From an uncultured Spirochaetaceae bacterium (lineage in GTDB: Bacteria; Spirochaetota; Spirochaetia; Sphaerochaetales; Sphaerochaetaceae), in contig CALXYI010000027.1 of the NCBI GenBank assembly GCA_944392935.1, positions 1 to 43,439 on the forward strand: DNA of 43,439 bases. The letters are read 5' to 3'. The translations under genes and the position numbers were made by a program. Of this stretch, positions 26,169 to 32,811 are shown one piece after another (within the stretch, counting starts at the first letter, position 1; each line of letters opens with the position of its first letter). The notes beneath the pieces are model-generated. The model worked only from the letters and a program-made list of their open reading frames with translations, made no database searches and was not told where the DNA came from.

Positions 26169-27854
26169 TCAGGCAGCTGCCTTCCCGTCATCCTTTCCGA
26201 AGAGCTTCCTGCAGCATGCAATCACCACGACCACAGCAAGAGCGACAAGCAGCAAGCCGAGGATTATCTGCATGGACTGTCCGAGAGTCGAGACTGCCGC
26301 GCTCTTTCCGAAATTGATGATGTTGTTCATTATCAGCTGGATAAGGGCGACGAGGGTAGCCGCGAGCATGAAGAACATCGGGATGAACATCATCCTGTTG
26401 TCCTTCTTCACCTTCTTGAGGTATACGGCGACTGCAGCGAGCGCAAGCACGGAGAGCAGCTGGTTCGCCGATCCGAAGAGGGCCCAGATCTCGGCATAGC
26501 CGACCTGCGCAAGGATATAGGAAGGAATGAGGACGATGATCGTTGCCACCCACCTGTTGGTGAGGATCCTCTTCCATCCGGGGAGGTCCTTCCCTTCATC
26601 ATCGCTGTCGAGGAAGAGCTCCTGGAATGAGAGCCTTCCGACCCTTGCCACTGAATCAAGGGAAGTAAGGGCGAATGCCGATACCGCAAGCGAGATGAGC
26701 GTGTATGAGATATCCGACGGGATATGAAGCACTGAGAGGAATCCCGAGATAGCGCTGGAGAAGATCATCTGAGGAGTGCCTGCAGGAATCACTCCTCCGG
26801 CGGAGACAGCGCCTACTGCAACGAGTGCGATGACTCCGAGAAGCGATTCAACAAGCATTGCCCCATATGAGATAGGAAGCATATCCGTCTCCTTCTCTAC
26901 CTGCTTTGATGCCGTCTCTGAGGAGACCAGCGAATGGAATCCGGATACGGCACCGCATGCGACGGTGACGAAGAGGATCGGGAAGAGGGAACCTGCGGAT
27001 GTCATGAAGCCGGAGAATGCCGGAAGGGACATCGGGGGATTGGAGGCGAAGATGCCGACAACTGCTGCGAGGATCATGGCGATGAGCAGATAGCTGTTGA
27101 GATAATCCCTGGGCTGGAGAAGCGCCCATACAGGCGTGACGGATGCGATGAGGATGTAGATGAACACGAGGATCATCCATGTCTCCACCGCAAGCGAGAA
27201 CGGCAGGAGGCATCCGACGGTGACGCATGCGACAAGAAGCACGATGGAGAGCGCTGTGTTGAGAGCTGTTCCCGGCTGCCTGTACTTGATGAAGAATCCG
27301 AATGCGACTGCCACGAAGATGAAGAGAGTGGATGTGCATGCAACCTGCGAATTCGAGTAGTTGACTGCCTCACTGAAGGCCTCGGATACACCGAAGCTCT
27401 TGGCAACGATATCGGAGAAGGCCGCTACGACAAGGATCGAGAAGAAGTACACGAAAAGGAGGAAGAGCCTCTTTCCTGTCCTGCCTACATAGTTCTCGAT
27501 GATGATTCCGATCGAGCGTCCCTTGTTCCTCACCGAAGCGAACATCGACGAGAAGTCCTGGACAGCCCCGATGAATATACCGCCGAGCAGGCACCAGAGA
27601 AGGACAGGCACCCAGCCGAATACAGCGGCCTGGATAGGCCCGTTTATGGGACCGGCTCCTGCAATCGATGCGAACTGATGCCCGAAGACCACCTGCGGCT
27701 TCGTCGGGACATAGTCAATACCATCGTTGACCTCAAAGGCAGGAGTCTTCCTGCTGTTGTCAACGCCCCACTTCCTAGCCAGCCATCTTCCGTAGAAGAT
27801 ATAGCCGGCGCCAAGAGCAGCAATAGCGATCATGATTATCGCGATTCCGTTCAT
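26169..27854 (-). CDS. cstA: CstA-family carbon starvation protein (peptide/pyruvate transporter)
   Basis: A 561-residue polytopic membrane protein of the CstA family, which takes up peptides or pyruvate when carbon is short. Recognisable are YFYGRWLARKWG-type opening residues (IFYGRWLARKWG), FGHQFASIAGAGPINGPIQAAVFGW, GGIFIGAVQDFSSMFASVRNKGRSIG and SSETASKQVEKETDMLPISYGAMLVES. It is shorter than E. coli CstA (701) and resembles the compact CstA of anaerobes. I use ATG at 27854 (MNGIAIIMI), with GGGGG eight bases upstream; the longer frame starts at a TTG inside that site. It has its own promoter at 27892-27920. Confidence 0.94.
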   Translation of the reverse strand: MNGIAIIMIAIAALGAGYIFYGRWLARKWGVDNSRKTPAFEVNDGIDYVPTKPQVVFGHQFASIAGAGPINGPIQAAVFGWVPVLLWCLLGGIFIGAVQDFSSMFASVRNKGRSIGIIIENYVGRTGKRLFLLFVYFFSILVVAAFSDIVAKSFGVSEAFSEAVNYSNSQVACTSTLFIFVAVAFGFFIKYRQPGTALNTALSIVLLVACVTVGCLLPFSLAVETWMILVFIYILIASVTPVWALLQPRDYLNSYLLIAMILAAVVGIFASNPPMSLPAFSGFMTSAGSLFPILFVTVACGAVSGFHSLVSSETASKQVEKETDMLPISYGAMLVESLLGVIALVAVGAVSAGGVIPAGTPQMIFSSAISGFLSVLHIPSDISYTLISLAVSAFALTSLDSVARVGRLSFQELFLDSDDEGKDLPGWKRILTNRWVATIIVLIPSYILAQVGYAEIWALFGSANQLLSVLALAAVAVYLKKVKKDNRMMFIPMFFMLAATLVALIQLIMNNIINFGKSAAVSTLGQSMQIILGLLLVALAVVVVIACCRKLFGKDDGKAAA

Positions 27855-27891
27855 TTCATATTCCCCCAAGACAATTTGGATTTACGCGCGC

Positions 27892-27920
27892 ATTCTAATT
27901 ATGAAGGCAGTGTTATTCAA
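27892..27920 (-). promoter_or_regulatory. cstA promoter
   Basis: On the minus strand TTGAAT (27915-27920), 17 bases, TAGAAT (27892-27897), giving a leader of about 30 bases that contains the GGGGG ribosome-binding site. Confidence 0.65.
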
Positions 27921-27924
27921 TACC

Positions 27925-28055
27925 AGCCAGGGGATTACCCGAAAAGAGCACAGAATGCTGGATTGCTGTGCCCGATCCGGGGGATGATCCTGGCATCCCC
28001 CTACGAGGCATCGGAGGGGAACAGCGGCCACCTGCAGCGGACGACCCCTGGCTTC
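27925..28055 (-). other. structured intergenic stretch downstream of the propeller gene
   Basis: Besides the terminator at 27942-27971 the region holds a perfect eight-base hairpin GGGGGATG / CATCCCCC (27979-28001). A nine-base inverted repeat, AGCCAGGGG (27925-27933) with CCCCTGGCT (28047-28055), encloses both. Together they could form a branched structure. It ends just upstream of the cstA promoter, so it belongs to the propeller transcript 3' region or to a separate small RNA. Confidence 0.4.
27942..27971 (-). terminator. terminator after the beta-propeller gene
   Basis: On the minus strand GCACAG, a 12-base loop, CTGTGC, then TCTTTTC. It lies about 105 bases after the stop of the secreted propeller gene and upstream of the cstA promoter. 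Confidence 0.55.
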
Positions 28056-28074
28056 ATTGCTGCATGCCCCGGGA

Positions 28075-29721
28075 TCACTCCAGCGTATATACAGCTACGG
28101 TACCGGAAACCTCGAAGGCCACAAGCAGCAGGGCCTTTCCTGAAGGGCTTTCATCCGCAGGAACGAACCTGAGGCCCTCCGGTGCGACATCTCCTCCTGT
28201 CACCCACTTGTCTAGCTCGCCATCCTCATACACCTCCGTACCGGGGATGATGGTACCGAAATCACGGGTATTGATGTAATTCGCATATCTGCTCCGGGCA
28301 GGCTCCGTCACATCGTAGACCATTATGCCGCCCGTCCTCTCAAGAGCAAGGAACGCATACATCCTGCCATCGACCTCTCCGACAGCGACAGACTCTGCCT
28401 CAGGCCCCTTCTTCCCTGAGCGGTCATCCAGGACCGCATTGTCATTCGAGGCGTTGAAATATGCAGGAAGATAGCCTGCAGTGATGCGCTCAGCATCATC
28501 CGCACTCGTGAAAACCTCTTTCAGACCATCATCGCTTGCTTCATAGATGGTGAGGGTCCTTCCTCCATAGAGGTAGTCATTATCCGGATCCAGTCCGTCA
28601 TAATCCGAGGAGCGGAGGAACACCACCTTGCCATCAAGCCCGGAATCCTCCTTCGTGATGCGGCCTGTAGGGGATGCAGCCCCATCGCCGAAATCCCTCT
28701 CGTCCTCGTTGATGTAATCACCCCATTCCCGGGCATCGCCCTCATTTGCTGCAGCGACATATGTCCTGCCATCTGCCTGGAAGGCCGCAATGCCATCAGG
28801 CATCCTGACACCCAGGAGATTCTCATATGTCCTTGGCTGATAAGCCCCATCCTTCTTGTCGATATCCACAGGAACGGATGAATAGTCCTCGAAGCCTGCG
28901 CTGCAGATATCCGAGAAGCTCATCGTATCGAGATCGAGGACAGCGAATGCGTTCGCTTCCTGAAGCGACACGAATGCCCTGCTTCCCGAAACCGCGATAT
29001 ATTCAGGCTCGAAATCCAGCGAAGGCACGGAGCCGCGCTGCATGACGATTCCCTTCTCGGCAAGGAGAGCCATGCTTGCAGGGTTGTCGAAAGCCTCGAA
29101 GCCGATGGATGCAGAGATCCCATCCTCCAAGGAGATGACAGTGACCGATCCTGCGGGATCTGCTCCATACCCTTCCCTGGGCTCTCCCTCATTGGCAGTG
29201 AGGATGAAGCGTCCATCCTCTGTGAAGGTGACCATATCGGGCTGGATTCCGGCCTCGAATGTCCTGATGAAGGAAAGCGAGCCGTCATCACTGCAGCTGA
29301 AGATAGCGACGCGGCCGTTCCCGGCATAATCCTCAGCCTGGAGCGCTGCGGCAAGGATGGTGCAGTCAGGGGAGACTGCGACACTGGTCATGTCGCCATA
29401 TGTGAACGTCTCATCCTCAACCAGCTGCTGCACATCGATATCCACGCCTTCCAGCTCACCGCTTCCTGAGATATCCATCGCGGTAATGACTCCGCGCTGC
29501 CCGTTGATGGCATAGGCAAAGCCGTTCGAGGCATTGTAGTCCACTATCTCCATCACTCCGCCATCGGCATTCGTCTCGCCGCTTGAGTAATGGGCTTTCA
29601 TCGTAATGCCCAGTGATGCCGTCCCGTTCCCATAGCCTTCGGTCATGACTGCGGCGGAAAGCGGCAGGACCATTGGCAGGCAGAGAATGGCTGCAAGAGC
29701 AGATCTCATCAATCCTCTCAT
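28075..29721 (-). CDS. secreted choice-of-anchor I type beta-propeller protein
   Basis: A 548-residue exported protein. The N-terminal signal peptide (MRGLMRSALAAILCLPMVLPLSAA) has no lipobox. The body resembles the choice-of-anchor I family, a beta-propeller of repeated strand units. Recognisable pieces are YAINGQRGVITAMDIS, DMTSVAVSPD, GIQPDMVTFTEDGRFILTANEGEP, YIAVSGSRAFVSLQEANA, YVAAANEGDARE and APEGLRFVPADESPSGKALLLVA. Such proteins often sit near or are fused to phosphatase/nucleotidase domains, but none is visible here. The function is unknown; an extracellular or periplasmic binding or enzymatic scaffold is likely. The start has AAGGAG about eight bases upstream, partly locked in a hairpin (29732-29750). 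Confidence 0.82.
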   Translation of the reverse strand: MRGLMRSALAAILCLPMVLPLSAAVMTEGYGNGTASLGITMKAHYSSGETNADGGVMEIVDYNASNGFAYAINGQRGVITAMDISGSGELEGVDIDVQQLVEDETFTYGDMTSVAVSPDCTILAAALQAEDYAGNGRVAIFSCSDDGSLSFIRTFEAGIQPDMVTFTEDGRFILTANEGEPREGYGADPAGSVTVISLEDGISASIGFEAFDNPASMALLAEKGIVMQRGSVPSLDFEPEYIAVSGSRAFVSLQEANAFAVLDLDTMSFSDICSAGFEDYSSVPVDIDKKDGAYQPRTYENLLGVRMPDGIAAFQADGRTYVAAANEGDAREWGDYINEDERDFGDGAASPTGRITKEDSGLDGKVVFLRSSDYDGLDPDNDYLYGGRTLTIYEASDDGLKEVFTSADDAERITAGYLPAYFNASNDNAVLDDRSGKKGPEAESVAVGEVDGRMYAFLALERTGGIMVYDVTEPARSRYANYINTRDFGTIIPGTEVYEDGELDKWVTGGDVAPEGLRFVPADESPSGKALLLVAFEVSGTVAVYTLE

Positions 29722-29731
29722 ATTCTGTTCT

Positions 29732-29750
29732 CCTTATCTGGAGGATAAGG
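29732..29750 (-). promoter_or_regulatory. hairpin overlapping the ribosome-binding site of the propeller gene
   Basis: On the minus strand CCTTATC-CTCCA-GATAAGG is a perfect seven-base stem whose 3' arm supplies the AAGG of the Shine-Dalgarno AAGGAG; the five-base loop CTCCA is itself complementary to GGAG. When folded it would hide the ribosome-binding site. Confidence 0.5.
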
Positions 29751-29778
29751 GTGGAGAGTGAACACCAATCGTGGACTT

Positions 29779-29799
29779 GGATTAAACGTGCGTTAATCC
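29779..29799. promoter_or_regulatory. inverted repeat between propeller gene and toxin-antitoxin pair
   Basis: GGATTAA-N7-TTAATCC, a perfect seven-base inverted repeat in the divergent spacer, 13 bases upstream of the -35 of the toxin-antitoxin promoter. Operator candidate for either gene. Confidence 0.4.
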
Positions 29800-29810
29800 G
29801 GTTGCTGCGC

Positions 29811-29840
29811 TATTGCAATACCGCATATCCGTAATACAAT
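29811..29840 (+). promoter_or_regulatory. promoter of the toxin-antitoxin operon
   Basis: TTGCAA (29813-29818), 16 bases, TACAAT (29835-29840). The -35 is embedded in a ten-base perfect palindrome TATTGCAATA (29811-29820), a plausible site for autoregulation by the ribbon-helix-helix antitoxin. Confidence 0.55.
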
Positions 29841-29860
29841 GAATGACCGAAGGAGGCTAT

Positions 29861-30088
29861 ATGATGATCTCTTTGAGGATAGCAGATGAGGATGCTGTCC
29901 TTTTCAGGAAATACGCCGAGCTGAGGAATCTGACGATGTCGGAAATGATCAGGCAGGCAGTGCTTTCATCCATCGAGCGCGAGTATGATATGGAAGTCTA
30001 CCGGGATGCCCTCCGCGCATTCAGGGAAGACGGAAGCACGGTGCCGCTTGAAGAGGTGGAGGAGAGGATCAGGAATGGCGAGGGTTGA
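29861..30088 (+). CDS. ribbon-helix-helix antitoxin (RelB/DUF6290-like)
   Basis: A 75-residue protein (74 if the second ATG is used). The N-terminus MISLRIADEDAVLFRKYAELRNLTMSE fits a ribbon-helix-helix DNA-binding domain: a short strand, then two helices. The charged C-terminal half (EVYRDALRAFREDGSTVPLEEVEERI) would wrap the toxin. AAGGAGG lies four bases before the first ATG and seven before the second, so the latter may be used. It overlaps the toxin gene by 14 bases. It should bind its own promoter, where a palindrome covers the -35. Confidence 0.85.
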   Translation: MMISLRIADEDAVLFRKYAELRNLTMSEMIRQAVLSSIEREYDMEVYRDALRAFREDGSTVPLEEVEERIRNGEG

Positions 30089-30335
30089 GTTCTCCTCCAG
30101 GGCGGCAGACGGGATTTCCTCCATGGACAGGATAACAGCAGCCCTGATAACAGGATGGATAAGGAAGAACCTCGCGGTGCTGGACAACCCGAAGGCTATC
30201 GGCGAGAGCCTCGGCGGGAACAGGCGCTGGCAGTACAGGATCGGGGACTACAGGCTGATTGCAAGGATCGGGGAGAAGAAGGTCGTGCTGCTGGCCATCA
30301 CGCATGGCCACACGCTTCCATCCTACAGCTCGTGA
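30075..30335 (+). CDS. RelE/ParE-superfamily toxin
   Basis: An 86-residue protein of the RelE-like fold. The pattern is helix-helix-strand (ITAALITGWIRKNLAVLDNPKAIGESL) followed by WQYRIGDYRLIARIGEKKVVLLAITHGH, the characteristic strand core with RIGDYRLIA. RelE members cut mRNA on the ribosome, whereas ParE members poison gyrase; the sequence resembles the RelE side but I cannot separate them with certainty. The start is inside the end of the antitoxin gene. Its last 13 bases overlap the convergent serine dehydratase gene. Confidence 0.88.
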   Translation: MARVEFSSRAADGISSMDRITAALITGWIRKNLAVLDNPKAIGESLGGNRRWQYRIGDYRLIARIGEKKVVLLAITHGHTLPSYSS

Positions 30336-31519
30336 ATCCTGGCAAGCCCTCCCATCGAAGTCTCCCTGTAGAGCGATGGCAGGGCATGGCCTGTCTCCAT
30401 CATCACCTCAACGACATCATCGAAGGATATCTTATGCCTTCCATCCCCCATGATGGCATATGAGGCATGGTCAATGGCCCGCATGCATGCCATGGCATTG
30501 CGTTCTATGCACGGGATCTGCACAAGACCCATCAAGGGATCGCAGGTAAGGCCGAGGTGATGCTCAAGCCCCATCTCCGCAGCATATTCAATCTGCCTTA
30601 TCGTGCCTCCCAGGAGCTGTGCAGCTGCTGCCCCTGCCATGGCGCAGGCAACTCCCACCTCTCCCTGGCAGCCGACCTCCGCCCCTGATATCGATCCGTT
30701 CGTCTTGACTATGTTGCCGACCATCCCGGCGGTCAGGAGGGCCCTGAGGACCCTTACCTCCGGTATGCTGTATTCCATCATAAGGTGGTAGAGGACGCCT
30801 GGAAGCACTCCGCAGCTGCCGCATGTCGGAGCCGTGACGATCTTCCCTCCGCCCGCGTTCTCCTCCGAGACGGCGAGGGCATAGGCGAAAGCATGGGCCG
30901 TATTCCCGAGCGTTCCGGTGAAGTCCCGTGATTTCGCATAGGCCTGGCAGGCCTTGCGCTGCAGGCGGAGGCCTCCGGGAAGCACGCCTTCCGCCTCTAT
31001 GCCGCGATGTATGGATTCCTTCATGACCATCCAGACATCATAGACATAGTCCAGGATCTCCTCTCCTTCGAATCCGACAGCCACTTCCCATATCTGCATG
31101 CCGTTCCTGTCGGCATGATCAAGCAGGCGGGCCATCGTTCCGATCTCATCATCAGGATATGGCTGCGGCAGGGAAGAGCTTTCCTCCCCTTCCTTCACGA
31201 CCTTGCCGCCGCCCACCGAATAATATGTCTCCCTATCGCACCCGCTTATGAATGTGATCGCATTAGGATGGAAGGGCTTGAAGACATCAGGGAACCAGAA
31301 GATCTCAGCCTCCACGCCATGCTCCTTCATCACATCCCTTATCGCCTTGTCTGTGAGATGGCCTTTCCCCGTAGCGGCCAGGGAGCCGTAGAGCTCGGCC
31401 CTGACAAGCGTGGCATCAGGGTGCGCGGATATGAACATCTCCGCGGCTCTCCTCGGTCCCATCGTATGCGATGAAGAGGGACCATATCCTATGCGGTAAA
31501 GCTCCTTGAGGGATTCCAT
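30323..31519 (-). CDS. sdaA: L-serine dehydratase, iron-sulfur type, single chain
   Basis: A 398-residue enzyme that deaminates L-serine to pyruvate and ammonia using an oxygen-sensitive [4Fe-4S] cluster. The beta domain comes first (GYGPSSSHTMGPRRAAEMF). The catalytic alpha domain has APTCGSCGVLPG, a second Cys in VGCQGEVGVACAMAGAAAAQLLGG and the third in LTCDPLMGLVQIPCIERNA. Length matches one-chain bacterial SdaA. ATG at 31519 has no good ribosome-binding site. A TAGACT six bases upstream might give a leaderless transcript, or the gene may be read through from the upstream lipoprotein gene 29 bases away. It feeds pyruvate to NifJ. Confidence 0.95.
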   Translation of the reverse strand: MESLKELYRIGYGPSSSHTMGPRRAAEMFISAHPDATLVRAELYGSLAATGKGHLTDKAIRDVMKEHGVEAEIFWFPDVFKPFHPNAITFISGCDRETYYSVGGGKVVKEGEESSSLPQPYPDDEIGTMARLLDHADRNGMQIWEVAVGFEGEEILDYVYDVWMVMKESIHRGIEAEGVLPGGLRLQRKACQAYAKSRDFTGTLGNTAHAFAYALAVSEENAGGGKIVTAPTCGSCGVLPGVLYHLMMEYSIPEVRVLRALLTAGMVGNIVKTNGSISGAEVGCQGEVGVACAMAGAAAAQLLGGTIRQIEYAAEMGLEHHLGLTCDPLMGLVQIPCIERNAMACMRAIDHASYAIMGDGRHKISFDDVVEVMMETGHALPSLYRETSMGGLARIHEL

Positions 31520-31548
31520 GGCCTAAGTCTACCCAAAAGAAGGATCTT

Positions 31549-32262
31549 TCACCATACGGGAAGCGGCGAAACGATGCTGGAGATCTCCCCATCCTCCATG
31601 ACGGCAATCGTCAGCAGGAGGTTCCTCTCCAGCTCCGCATAGCGGTATACCCCGGGATAGAGGAGGAAATGCGCAGGCCGTCCGCTGAAAGGAACGGAGA
31701 AAGAAGGGATATCATAGCGCTCCGATACCCATTCCCCTGAAGGGATCGTATCGATCGTGATGCTTTCCTTCCCATTCAGCGTTATGCCTTTGGAGAGCGT
31801 TCCGCTGAAGACATCGGCAAGGAAGGAGGATTCATCCACAGCCTGCAGGTCCACGCCACTGTCAAGCACCATTGACATCGACAGCCGGGCCACAGGCTCT
31901 GCCCTGTAGGATGCGGCCCTCAGGAGCATCTCGGAGAAAGCACCGTATTCTGGGAGCATGATCACCTCTCCCCCATCCCCCGGTTCATGGAAGCCCCCAA
32001 GGGATCCCAGCTCGCCCAGGGCCTTCAGGGAGAAGACGGCAAGGCATCCTGACTTGACGCTGACAGCAACCCTCCTCTCCCCTGCAGGTATATGCATCTC
32101 GCGGATGCTCTCGCCATCGAAGAAGAGGAGTGTGAACCAGAGGAGATTCCTCTCCCCCGTCTCGAAAGGATGATCCTCCGGAATGGCGATCTCCACAGGG
32201 ACCGTATGGCGCACCGAGCATGCAGGAAGCGAAAGAAGAAGGCACAGGATGATGAGCTTCAT
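31549..32262 (-). CDS. hypothetical lipoprotein
   Basis: A 237-residue protein with a short signal and lipobox LSLPAC, lipidated Cys at 15. The mature part is mostly predicted beta-structure, with no family I recognise. It ends near a conserved-looking ...LLLTIAVMEDGEISSIVSPLP. It is third in a run that begins with the DAHP synthase fusion, 15 bases after the DUF4416 gene. Only a weak AGGG lies just before the ATG. Function unknown; the envelope location is inferred from the lipobox. Confidence 0.75.
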   Translation of the reverse strand: MKLIILCLLLSLPACSVRHTVPVEIAIPEDHPFETGERNLLWFTLLFFDGESIREMHIPAGERRVAVSVKSGCLAVFSLKALGELGSLGGFHEPGDGGEVIMLPEYGAFSEMLLRAASYRAEPVARLSMSMVLDSGVDLQAVDESSFLADVFSGTLSKGITLNGKESITIDTIPSGEWVSERYDIPSFSVPFSGRPAHFLLYPGVYRYAELERNLLLTIAVMEDGEISSIVSPLPVW

Positions 32263-32277
32263 GCCCTGATATACGCG

Positions 32278-32811
32278 CTATCCCTGCATTCCTGCCATCT
32301 TCCTTTCCGCAAGATACGCCTTCCTCATCCCGAGGAGGATCTCCTGGACATGGGAAGAACGGTAATCGGAATATGTCCATGGGAATGATATGAATCCCTT
32401 CGACTGATAGATAAGGGTGACTTCCGCATAGAGAGACATGCCGATGGCTATCCTGTGCGCACGGTTCTTGGTAGTGGCAAGGATGATGCTTGCCTCGGTT
32501 ATGAGGCCGGGATCGAGGTTGATGCGCCTCTTCCCTTCCTCTGCATACTGCATCTCGATGCTGTCCGTCAGCGTCTTGGCAGCTGCCAGCTGATCCGGGG
32601 GAATCAGGCGGGAGAATGATATGAAGGACCTCTCTATCCCTTCTCCCATCTCGCCGGTATAGTAGTCCGTGAATGAGAAGGGAAAGGGATCGGAGATGAT
32701 ATCCACCGGGCCGAATGCCTCCTCAAGCCCGGAACGGAGGGAATCGGGGAATCCGATCGTCGACAGGATCCCCATGAAGAGCTTTGCCTCCTGATAAGGC
32801 CTCGGCGTCAT
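32278..32811 (-). CDS. DUF4416 family protein
   Basis: A 177-residue cytoplasmic protein of the conserved family DUF4416. The family pattern is visible in PFPFSFTDYYTGEMG, KRRINLDPGLITEASIILATTKNRAHRIAIG and YAEVTLIYQSKGFISFPWTYSDYRS. Its biochemical role is not known. It is common in spirochaetes and delta-proteobacteria as far as I recall. Its ATG overlaps the stop of the upstream DAHP synthase-prephenate dehydratase gene by four bases (ATGA), so the two are translationally coupled. Confidence 0.85.
   Translation of the reverse strand: MTPRPYQEAKLFMGILSTIGFPDSLRSGLEEAFGPVDIISDPFPFSFTDYYTGEMGEGIERSFISFSRLIPPDQLAAAKTLTDSIEMQYAEEGKRRINLDPGLITEASIILATTKNRAHRIAIGMSLYAEVTLIYQSKGFISFPWTYSDYRSSHVQEILLGMRKAYLAERKMAGMQG

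Noticed and set aside
27925..28055. A cobalamin or similar riboswitch upstream of cstA
   Set aside because: The promoter of cstA lies downstream of the structured region, so it is not in the cstA leader, and I could not match conserved boxes of known riboswitches.
26934..28172. A long plus-strand open frame opposite cstA and the spacer
   Set aside because: Its translation is extremely rich in Asp, Glu, Cys and His and has no ribosome-binding site; cstA on the other strand is certain.
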